In this document: piece by piece, positions 23,099-33,059 of the stretch
Numbering within the stretch: the first letter of the stretch is position 1
How the letters are laid out: every line of letters starts with the position of its first letter
From: Cyclospora cayetanensis
Taxonomy: Eukaryota; Apicomplexa; Conoidasida; Eucoccidiorida; Eimeriidae
DNA length: 64,000 nt
Assembly (NCBI RefSeq): GCF_002999335.1
Contig: NW_020312074.1
Span: 47,402 to 111,401, forward strand
Reading direction: 5' to 3'
The notes under the pieces: model-generated
Seen by the model: the letters and a program-made list of their open reading frames with translations, nothing else
Database searches by the model: none
What the model was told of the DNA's origin: nothing
Translations under genes and position numbers: made by a program

Positions 23099-25317
23099 AC
23101 TTGTGAAGGGTTCTAACCTAGATCTGTAAAGGCGCTGCTTAAGGACCAGAAACAGAAAGTCTATGGGCACCCGCATTCTAGAAGGAAGCGCCTATGGGAA
23201 GGGCGAAAGGCCGAGTCGCTGACGAGCAAACCTCTTAACACCGGCAAGGACGCGGAAAGGGTTTGGACTTGCGGTGGGGCTGCAAACTGCATCTCGCATG
23301 GTGTTGCGCAAAAAGCACGTAATGCACAGCGCATCTGAACATGTATGATCGGACCCTACTGCAATGGAGGTGGCATGAAACTTAGCGCATTCACAATGCG
23401 CATTGATGTATCTGTACCATGTTTCACCTTTTACACTCTCAATGTTAGTTTTCCCTGTGTCCACACGGAGGAGGTCTCTACTGGGCGAAGCACGCAGGTG
23501 TAATGCCATTGCTGCCAGGACTTCAAACCACAACAAACCGGACCACTGCACAGCAACCGGTGCATCCCTTTAACAACAGTCTTACGCTGTAGGAGGCTGA
23601 CATAGCCTGAGTCCATTCCACAGGCAATATATTGCATTGTAGTTTTAGGGGGCTACGCTAAAACTCGAAGCTTTTTACCACTTATGTAAACCAATGACCG
23701 ACTAGCTTGTCTTTTCGTATATATTATTTATTGCATTGTACTGTTAGGCAGAAGAAGATGCAGGGTGCTATGCGCCTCCGCTAGGTGCTCTGCGCAACTA
23801 TGAATGCTGGGAGTCCATTGAGGGTACAGCAACGCTCAACGTAGGTGGGACTTTCTCCTCACTACATGAACTTTGAGGGGTCTGAGCAGAGGAGAGCATG
23901 CTCTTTTAAGACATATTCAGCGTCTTTTGTTTTTATTCCTTCTGGATCTAAGCGTCTTTCTACGGGGAGTAGGAGCTTTACAGTCGCACAATAGGCGTCC
24001 TTTCGTCGGACTTGATAAAGACTGAGGGAATTTGAGAAAACGGACACCCACAAAGCATCGTTGAAGAGGAATTTAGCTATTAGCTGCACAGGTATGCTTT
24101 TACATACCCGTAGGGTGGTCTGAGTACCCAAGGGATTCAGCAGGAGATCAATTATTTGCTGGCTAACAGATTCTCGCCATATGGCTGCTAGAAAAGGGAG
24201 CCGCAGTTTGGATAGCATGCAACCACTCACGTAATAGTGCACATAATGTAGGGAGGTTCTCCACATGTGAAGGTTTCATTGTTTGCTCATATGTTGTAAA
24301 GAGGCCCGCTGAGACTACAAGGATTGAGCATATTCTTTTGCTACTCAGCATTGGGATGGACTGTCGATGTGGATACTAGTGCAATGAATATGCTCCAATT
24401 TTGCATACACTTTATATAGAGACGAAGCACTGAAGTCACGAACCAGGCAACGCCATTTTCATGATCTACGAATTCTGCATGATACAAACGGAACCCTGGG
24501 CTGCCGATGCTACTGCCAGGGGAAACGCCAGCAAAACCTAGTCCATCAATAGCAGGGCGACACCGAACGGCAGAAAGTAAGCTATGTTGAATTTAAATAT
24601 GCTTATTATTGCGTTATTACTGTGTTACTAGTAGCAACAGAGACCCCTTGGTTTTATTATTCCGTACAGGAGTGCGATGACATCGGACCGCTTGGGGACA
24701 AGTGTGCTGACTAGGTTATACACTGCAAGAGATTTTCGATAAAACTACTTTAAATGTGCTATCTTGTGATCATTTAGCAATACTGGTGTCGGTGGTATCT
24801 TCTTTGCAGTAATGCTGCTGTTTGAGTTTAAAAGTCACGGCTGACCGCGCTCAGCCTGACCACTGGTCAGACTGATCGGCGTGCTCTGTATGGCAATTTG
24901 TGTTATCTTTTGTTTTCGTGCTTATTACCGAAACTTTTTGCGAAGTTTGCAACAAGACTGCCGAGGACCGAAGACGACTATCGACGATTGCCTCACCTTT
25001 CCTCGACACAACTGAATCGACTGCAGGTTCCCTTTTAACAGAGAAAAGGCCATGAGTTCTTGTCGCTGAAAGCCCAAAGGGCAATCTTACCTTTTGTATG
25101 TGAGTTTTACATAGTAATTGCTATAGACAGCCACGAGAGGTTCGCATTGTTCGCTGAGCATCGCCGTGGCAAGCAGCATTCATCCAGTCAGCGTCACGGC
25201 AAACCAGCAGGAAGAAGCACCAAGAAGAGAAGCTTCTTATATGGGAGAGCCTGCACCTAATCTGAAGCGCGTCGTGAACAGGAAGGACATTACCTCTGCT
25301 CATCGCGTTGCTTCACA
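23099..25317. other. Intergenic region, no gene seen
   Basis: AT-richer than the flanking genes. No exon chain, RNA gene or notable repeat was found on either strand. Confidence 0.6.
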
Positions 25318-27560
25318 ATGTGCGCTATACTGGGGGCCTGCTGCGGTAACGCCAGCAAGGCGTGCCATTGCCTCTCCCTCCGCAACTTTGCCTTCATATG
25401 GCTTGGCATCAGTAAGCAGTACAGCAGACGCCTTCACTAGCGTGTATTCACGGGACAGCTGGATCAGGCATACGCACAGTTAAGGGAACTTCGATTTCTA
25501 GCACTACCTTCCACCCACTTCTGCCTTTATTATAAGCAGCGAGTGCATATAGGGGCCTATGTGCTTGGGCGGACTTTTGCATTGTGAGGTTTAGCAATCA
25601 TTATGGATCAGAGCAAATGCCAAGAATAACGGGAAGCTGGTTATTGTTGCATCTTTCTTGCAGATATACTCCTGGCTGCCGTACAGTTCATTGCTGGCTC
25701 GTCCCTCGCAGCCTATCGGGCCCCCGTGGATAGCCTTCTACAAAGCATAAGAGAAAAAATAATGGAAATGGACAACCCCACAACTGCTCTGAAATACTAT
25801 AACGTAATTGCCAATAGTCTTGCTGTGTTATGGAAAGGGACGAATTTATTGACCACAGTCCGCGGTACGCTGTAAGCAGATTCTTTTGTCTCTACCAAAA
25901 CCAGGAAAAGCAACGAGAACCACCAGAAAATGCCACTCAGACTACCTTTTAACAGCCCTTATCTAAATCGTGGAAATTGCCGAGGACATAAGTTTGCTGT
26001 GTATCTCTAGTCACTGCTTTTGCGTCTCCCATACAATCGAAACACTAGTAATGGACTGCTATCAGCTTAAAGCTATGGTGACCATTGCAGGAGCTAGTAG
26101 GAGTTGTCGCCTCCTCTGTTGGTTTGGACACTTGTCAGCTGAAATCGCAGACCAATGTGGATGGGTTTCTTGCTTGTTTCTTAGGTGTCTACGATTCTAT
26201 CGCCATTGGCCTTTGGGTATACGGTTGGTACTACGCGAAAATCGGGCTTGTCTATATCTTTGTCGGAATGACGGCCTTGGCCTTCTTCGTCGACTTTTGC
26301 CTGTTAATCATTTTCTTGGTCGTCATCAATGTCCTTTACGTCGCATACTTTTTCCCGGTATCCACCCTGTTCCCGATTGTTGCTTACCACGCAGCTTTCT
26401 GAGTGACACTTGATCTATTGAGTGACAGCTATTCTACGTGCAATGAAAAATGTGAAATCGTTTTTTCTGTTCTAGGTTCGGGAACGGGAAGGCACTTTAG
26501 CTTTAGGGGCTCTGAAACTGACGCTCTACCACCTGTGTACGATTTGTGCATTTCTCAGTCTGCTTTGGCTTTGCCTTTCATTTTTTTCGGATGGCAAGCT
26601 TTCCTGGGGTAGGTGCCACTGCGGTTCTTTGCTCCAGTCTCCTAGTGCAATGGAATTTGCAAGTGCCCAGGATTGTTGCAGGATACTCACTCTAAGTAGT
26701 GAATGCTGCGTTCCAGTGCGACTGGTTTGCGATAACCTTCATTCCACTTCTCGGTCTTTGATTTTTTCTTTAGGCCATACATCCTGCACCTTTTGCTAAG
26801 TCATGCATTTGGTAAGTGGGAATGCAAGCTCTACGGTTTTGTGCACGGCTAACTTCGTATGATTTCCTTCTATTTTACGCTTGGAGGCTCTGCTAGAAAG
26901 GTCCAAGATACCGCTTAGGCGCCGCTGGTCGGCCTGAATGTTATTGCTGTGGGTTCACCCGTTTGGCTGACGGTAGTGCATCTGCTAATCGTCTTTGACA
27001 TTACCCGAGATTCTGCACTGCTTTTGCTGGGCAGGAACTCGACCCCGCTCTCTCACCTGTTCATTCTTGATTAAATTTTAGAGACTGTACTATGTGTTCA
27101 TTGGGAAACGTTGGGTGCTGCGCTCTGCGCAGTACTAAGCGTTGGAGGCGACGGCACTGAGATGAAGACCTGGAAAGAAGTACAGAAACTCAAGGAAAAG
27201 GCGGCGCGCCAAGGTACGAAAACATCTTTTACCTTTTCTGTTAATCATTCCTGCAGCTCAAAGAAGCAGGCTTATGCAACCGCATTTTTCTAACGGATTA
27301 GGCTTTGCGGCTTGCTATGTTACTTGGGTTGGCACGCTGCGACGGTGTAGTCTCAAGACTACACTTTTTATATTTGTCCCACCCAACCCTCAGATGCATT
27401 AGAGGAGACGCTGGAAGAAAAAGTAACGCTACTGGAGGAGCCCAACGAAATTGACCGGAGCGAGTCAGCAAAAGCGGTACATGTGGAAGAAGCAGCCACC
27501 CCAAGAATTACGCAAGAGGCGGAGGTGCCAGACGTCGAAAAAGAAGCTACTATGGTTTGA
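25318..27560 (+). CDS. Multi-pass membrane protein, unrecognised
   Basis: The proposed first exon (25318-25411) begins M-C-A-I-L-G-A-C-C-G and carries six cysteines in its first 20 residues, a pattern suited to palmitoylation. Its phase-1 donor joins the exon at 25664 (to about 25871), which holds the first membrane helix and a short soluble loop with two Lys/Arg/Glu-rich turns. Later exons at about 26091-26358, 26477-26610, 26775-26813, 26920-27034 and 27081-27213 encode several hydrophobic helices, four to six in all. The last exon (about 27393-27560) gives an acidic, Glu-rich tail ending in TGA. Exact joins between the middle exons are not settled; the phases at 25871 and 26610 leave alternatives. 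The overall plan (Cys-rich N-terminus, multiple spans, charged C-terminal tail) recalls pellicle/inner-membrane-complex proteins such as GAPMs, but I see no diagnostic motif. Function unknown. Confidence 0.6.
27345..27364. repeat. Perfect 9-bp inverted repeat followed by a T run
   Basis: GTGTAGTCT and its exact complement AGACTACAC are separated by two bases and followed by TTTTTAT. The site lies in the last intron of the membrane-protein gene, about 30 bases before the final exon. In RNA it would form a tight hairpin near the 3' splice site. Confidence 0.7.
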
Positions 27561-28861
27561 GATGTAATATTTAGAGCAAAATCTGGCTGTCTAGTGGTCG
27601 TATAGAGGTTGAAGGGTGTCGTTCTGCCAGTGATTCTGTTTTATCAGCTTACTGTCTGAGACAAACGGCTCTATTCTACTCTTTGAGTGGCGTTGGCCCA
27701 CAGCCGGATCCATCACGTATATAGTATACTCGCACCTAAATTAGTCATGTTTCCGTACACCTAGGGACCGTTCCCCGGTCTCTAGAGTGTCAAATCCCCG
27801 TACAGGAGGAGATCCTGACATTTTACTGACCTGAGTCTCTCGTGTTTGTCACTTCGGGAACCAGCTCACGGCTAATACGAAGTGAATTGCAAGGGGACGC
27901 TAGGTCGGCAGAACCAGATGTAGTGTGGACAAACTGTAAACCCCTCGTGTTTGAATCATACTGCATTCTCCCTTGTTATCATTCTTATGCCAGTGTTTGG
28001 GTGTCTACTGGTACTATCGGCTTTGGTGGTTGCTGCGTCCACTAGGTAGAAAACGGACAATGTCACAGGAGGCCTTCCCTCATTGTGCTCACTACTTCTG
28101 CTGCTCAGCAATATCCTGGCCCGTGAGGCGGAGCAGGCGCCCTGGGACTTTTTCAATGCTCGCAGTCCAATATACCACTAAATTTACAGTGTGGGGTGTC
28201 TGCTTCTGGATAGGGCACGGCAGACAGATGCAAGCTTCCGCACTTGGTCCTACACATATGCCCATATATCGCTACTGCGCCTTAGTATGATACTGTCAAA
28301 TTCTGTACACTGCGTTTAGTAGAGGATCAGTTTGGCCTTCTATCAAGGATGAAAGCAGCCGAGCTGCTAGAGCCGATACAGCGGATTGTTTGGGGTTGGA
28401 ACATTACCTTGTGTATTCATGAACAGAAACCAGGACTGCTTACGTGCCTTTGTCGATGCAGATGTGATCGACTACCCTTTGCATACATCGCGTAATGGGA
28501 AAACAGAAGCCACAGTGGCTTCAACAAAGATACCTTGCTTTAGTCGCAACATTAGCGATACCTCCTCGCTGAGATCGGTTGTCCCATGCAGTTCGTCCGG
28601 TTGTATGTCTTAATATATCTGTCCGGAAGATAGACCATCAATACGGGAGGTAAAAGTCCTTCTCTGCTCTGTACAATCAGTATGCAATGCAAAGATATAC
28701 AAGTGTGGCATAAAAGCGCAGCCACACACACGCAATATCAGTCACACATACACACACATGAACCAATGCCCAGCGAAAACAACTAAAAGAGTATATGCCT
28801 ACTGGCAGCCCGCATGGATATTTGTGCCACAATTTGTGTGCTAATGTTAAGATACAGACTC
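27561..28861. other. Intergenic region between convergent genes
   Basis: Presumed 3' flanks of the membrane-protein gene and of the minus-strand gene ending at 28862. A short CA-rich run lies near 28720-28760. No additional gene is supported. Confidence 0.55.
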
Positions 28862-29880
28862 TCAACAGACGGGAGAAATATCTGTCCCATGAGGTGTTTT
28901 GGCCGAACTTACCGAGATTGAAGAGAGTTCCTTCTTTTGCATGTTAAGGAAAACCTTGGAGACTATGGTCATCTTTCTTAGTGTGGACCTTCTGCGCATT
29001 ACGTCGACAACTGTCTCCTTAACTGATGCCTTTGACAGTGCCTTCGTCAACTCGTTCAAAGACTTTGCATCCATGCGTTCTGATGGGTTGTGCGCATTCA
29101 CGTAGTCCCCCGACTTCGCGTCCAACGTGAATTTGCGACTCTCTAGGAATCTAGCTACACATTTACACACACACACAAATACTCATAATACAATGGGAAT
29201 GAGCCACATGTGAATAATATTGCGATCTATTGATGCGTTCTCAGTGTGCCAGATGGTACCCCATGGGGTAGCCTTTCCTACCCTGCCCTAACTACCCGTC
29301 TACTCCCGTACATCAGCTCTATATATTCCAGGAAGGAAAACTGCACATAAACGAGCCACGCATGCTTACTTTCTTTCCTCAGGGGGCGTACAGGCGAGTT
29401 GGTTGCGGCGTTCCATTGGCTAATGCCTTCAACGAAAATACCGGAATTCTGCAGCTGAACTCCAGATGCCTGCTTGTGTATATCCTCCTCCTGGGGTGCT
29501 GTATCCGGCCTCTTTGCAGTAAAGCCTGTGTATGATGATAAAGCCCTCGTATAATTCCAAGAAGGGGTCTTGGCGGGGAGCCTCTGCCATTCATTCTCTC
29601 CTATCATCTGGCTTAGGTCCTCCGTCGGCGATGGACTCTGCTGCAACTGCTGCATCACAGCTTGTGTCAAGGCTGCGGTGTCTCCAGGGAATGCAGCTGA
29701 GGAGAAGGCCTGCTCCTCCACCTCCTGTCTATGCTCCTCTCCAGGGGCTTCCTTCTGCACCTTTGCCCCGGATTGAAATCGTTTCAGAACACCAATGTTT
29801 GTTTCACTGTCCTCCAGAGAAAGGCCCCTGGGGGTCATAAACTGGGCACTGCTGCCTCTGCTGTCCAATGTTCTCGACAT
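28862..29880 (-). CDS. Two-exon protein of unknown function
   Basis: Exon 1 runs from the ATG at 29880 down to 29370 with donor GTAAGC (phase 1); exon 2 runs from 29154 to the stop at 28862. The join keeps phase and gives 267 residues. The protein begins M-S-R-T-L-D-S-R-G. It is hydrophilic, with a Gln-rich helix around residues 75-85, several Ser/Thr-Pro sites, and a basic C-terminal third containing M-R-R-R-S-T-L-R-K. No signal peptide or membrane helix is present. I do not recognise a family. It could be a cytoskeletal or regulatory protein, but nothing in the sequence decides this. The intron contains a CA repeat (29160-29178) beside the acceptor. Confidence 0.65.
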
Positions 29881-30796
29881 CTTCGCCTGAAAAAGGTATA
29901 TGGCGACACGGGAGCACATATATTTTTGATTATAGTGGCACTCAATGGGGAATAAGCGTGGTAAGTGAGGACTGGGATACAGTCTCCTTTCGGCAGCACT
30001 CGCCATGCCTTGTGCCTCTTCACTTAGGGTAACAAAGGGCTTCAATGCCTGTGTGCATAGGAACTCGGGTAGTAACTACTCTTTATATGTGCTTTCGCCC
30101 CCGACTACGAGCGGAGATGCCGCAAACGTGTCACAGACTCCTAGGTTCTCATCGCCTCTGGTTAGCCAATCGGGGAGCGTTGAAGACCGAGGATTTCGGG
30201 CCATCCAATGAAGTTCTGAAGGGAATCACACTGAGAAGCATTTCAGTGAGCTTACCGCGTAGAAAGAGTGGAAATGTTTCTCTTTAACAGAGAAAAACAC
30301 CAAGACTGGCAGGCCCAGTGAGCACTTGCAGGCGACTCCAAGAGAGACCTGACGAAGGAGAAGTGTTGCAAGGATGCCCTTTCCAGAAACAAGCTTCAAA
30401 CACGATGAAGTAAGGAGAGAAAAGCGATGAAAAAAGGAATACTTCAAATGAAATCATTGGAGTCATAATAGGACTAGCGGTACACTGGGTAGAAGGGCTC
30501 AGCCACGATCAGCCTCAATCTCTCACCACCAGCGGTAAGCATTGCCTTACTGTGCTGATGAGCGTCCCATCATGGACCCCCTCTACAGCTTCATCTGTCA
30601 TTTTTTGCGTAAAAGGGAAGACTTTATGGTTTCGCAGCAATTCTAGGCAGCTTCATTCGGTGGCCCTTCCTGAGCAGGGTCTAGCTGGCCTTCCTCATGC
30701 ACTGGTCTCCGAGGTCTTGTAGGCGAATTCTCTGAGACTTCTGATAGCTTCTTTCAGTCAAGCAGGGTGCGGTTATCCTCCGGTGCTGTCATAGCA
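29881..30796. other. Shared 5' region of two divergent genes
   Basis: This 0.9-kb stretch separates the starts of the minus-strand two-exon gene (29880) and the plus-strand small membrane protein (30797), so it must hold both promoters. No specific element could be identified. Confidence 0.5.
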
Positions 30797-31066
30797 ATGG
30801 AAGATTGCGGGAGGGGACCAAAGCTGCTGCTTATTTTCATCCTGATCCTCGCTTGTCTGTTGCCATTCGCGCCATACCTCGTGCACATTCACACATTGTC
30901 TCTACACCCCATCTTCTTCCCTCTTGCCTGCATACTTGCTCTCCCGCTATTGGTTGTCACTGTGTACTCTATTCTCCGCTGCAGCGCAGTGGAAGAAGAA
31001 TCGAGGAGAGAAAGGGTCGAGCTGCTTTCCAAGAGACGCTCCCGACCCAAGCGTTGGGTTGAGTAG
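30797..31066 (+). CDS. Small two-helix membrane protein, possibly DPM3-like
   Basis: A single exon of 89 residues begins M-E-D-C-G. Two hydrophobic helices (about residues 9-25 and 35-58) are separated by a short loop with prolines and histidines. A charged tail follows (E-E-E-S-R-R-E-R-V-E-L-L). Size, two-helix hairpin and charged coiled tail resemble DPM3, the small ER subunit that tethers dolichol-phosphate-mannose synthase and whose C-terminal helix binds the catalytic subunit. Similarity is by layout only; identical residues are few. It lies 238 bases upstream of the EF-hand gene on the same strand, so it is either its own short gene or, less likely, a leader exon. An alternative is any other small ER membrane subunit. 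Confidence 0.45.
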   Translation: MEDCGRGPKLLLIFILILACLLPFAPYLVHIHTLSLHPIFFPLACILALPLLVVTVYSILRCSAVEEESRRERVELLSKRRSRPKRWVE

Positions 31067-31304
31067 GGAGACGCTGTTTCTTGCCTGTGCCCACCGTCCA
31101 AAGGGCAACGTAATTGTCCTCAAGAACGCGCAACGAGCTCTCAACTATATGGCAGACATCCACCACCCCTAGCAAGCGTTGCGGGGCCCTTGTGCCACCC
31201 TTGTGTGTACCTTGCGGGCGGTACATACAGCTCCCTATATTCCTATATGCTACCTCTTTCATCTCGTATTCTAGAGCTTCCACGTTGGCGTTACCCCCTC
31301 TGGG

Positions 31305-31712
31305 ATGGCAACAGACAGCAGCATCTCGTCGGCCTTCGCGGCTGCAGCGAAGGGCGGGACCTCCTTCCCTGTTGAACAACTGGCCACTGCCGCTCGTACA
31401 GCTGGCGCATCTCCCTCTTTGGCGGAACTAAAAGCCTTCGCTGCCAAGTGTTCTGGAGGTGTGAACTCCGCAGTGTTTGCCGACTTCTGCAAGCAGACAT
31501 CTCACAAGGATACTGCGGAGAGTCTCTTGACCTTCTTTCAGTCCATGGACCTCATGGGCACCGGAAAGGTCAAGAAGACGGAGGTCAAGAAATGCGTTAT
31601 GAACTTTGGAGAATGCCTTTCAGAAGAGGAGGCCAATGCGGTCCTCGATGATATTTTCCCAGGGCAGGAAGACATCAGTTACCAAATTTTCATTCAGAAA
31701 CTACTGCAGTGA
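31305..31712 (+). CDS. EF-hand protein, calmodulin/myosin light-chain-like
   Basis: An intronless gene of 135 residues. The N-terminal half is Ala-rich and helical without a canonical calcium loop. The second half has one EF-hand-like loop starting D-L-M-G-T-G-K-V near residue 81, with Glu at position 12 but Met at position 3 where Asp is usual, so calcium binding may be weak. A degenerate fourth hand follows near the C-terminus (F-P-G-Q-E-D-I-S-Y). Length and two-lobed layout match apicomplexan myosin light chains (ELC/MLC1 type), which stiffen the myosin A lever arm in the glideosome, as well as divergent calmodulins. Assignment to one subfamily is not possible by eye. The start ATG is the first in the frame after a pyrimidine-rich leader. 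Confidence 0.7.
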   Translation: MATDSSISSAFAAAAKGGTSFPVEQLATAARTAGASPSLAELKAFAAKCSGGVNSAVFADFCKQTSHKDTAESLLTFFQSMDLMGTGKVKKTEVKKCVMNFGECLSEEEANAVLDDIFPGQEDISYQIFIQKLLQ

Positions 31713-33059
31713 ACAGGCGCTCCCTTAATGCCATTCACAGAGAAGGCGACTAGAGAGCCAAGCATAGGGGCGACACCGATCCGAGACACTGCTCTTTGCT
31801 GTTCTTTTGCTTGAGTTCTACGTCGCCTACGTGTTGACACGTTGCAGCACAGTGCTGAAGGCTGTACTTCTCACCACTAGAGGCAGAGAGGTTCACGCAA
31901 TAACGGACAGGCTGAAGCCGGGGACGGGAAGAGCGGGGACCCGTAGCTAAAGTAGAGAGATCTGTACCGTCTCTGTTCCCGAAGCATAATCGACAGAATC
32001 GTGTTTGTGTGCTTTGGGGGAAAGCCACCCAAAAGGCATTTTGGGCGATTGCTCCCGCAGACCAGCTGGCGTGTGCCTCCAAAAGAAGCCTGCTGATGCT
32101 AAGAGGCTTGGCACCAGGGTGAAGGGGCTCGCTGTTGAAGGACCGTATATCATCTGCTCCATTCGTGCCAATGCGCCTGTTTTGCCCCTACTTAAACCAA
32201 AAAGTCTGTGTTGTCCAATATCCTACTTATTTAGTGCCTTAGAGGGTGAAGTCAGGATCCCCAGTAGTACGCGTGCAGCGTGTTACGCATTGCCCTTTGT
32301 CTGGCTTGTTCACGGGACCGCTTTTGGCAAGAACCACAGTAGTGTGCGGCCCAATTGCCGCGATGTGGAGAAGCCGCGTGATTTTTAGCTACTGTCCCTG
32401 CTAAGGCCCCTACAGCACGGACGTTTCCCAGTCAATAGAATGGAGTGCGATACCGAGCTTAAATGGGGGAAGCCGAAGATAGGCAAGCGAATCATGCAGT
32501 AAGCACCCTGCACTCTACGGACTAACAGCGGGCTGACTCCAATCTCCTGGAAAGTAGAACCCGGGGTCTCTTCTTCCCCGTGGTAAAGGCCCCTCGTATA
32601 GAGAACCCCCTCAAGCCCGTGAGGCCCAAAGAGGCGCTCTACGCTGGGCACGTTCAAAGTTCTTCACATGTAAATTTTTGCTCCTGCACTCACGCTCCGG
32701 GCGTAGCGCAGTAGGAGCAACCTCTGAGCCACCAAAGCTCCGTAAGGCGGCATCGATGATGCAAGAGGAATATACTGGCGAAAGCATGAAGCAATCTGCG
32801 GGAAAACAGAGCAGCCGACCGGGTCGGCGTTCAGGGACGAGTGCATCTCTGGCCTTGGCAAAGTGTTAATTATTAGACAGGATAAAACAAATCAACCTTG
32901 TAGCGCGAAGGGGTTGCAGCTCTGGGCGGGGACTACATATGATGTACGGGGAGATCGGCCATAATTGAAACATACAGCAGCACAAGCTCCTTGCAGCAAA
33001 TAAGCCACTTAAAACAAAACCGCGAGTGAGCACGCCGATCTACACAGATATCTTTGGCT
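31713..33059. other. Intergenic region between convergent genes
   Basis: 3' flanks of the EF-hand gene and of the LanC-like gene. Small open frames (for example 32385-32657) show no domain or splice context. Confidence 0.55.
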
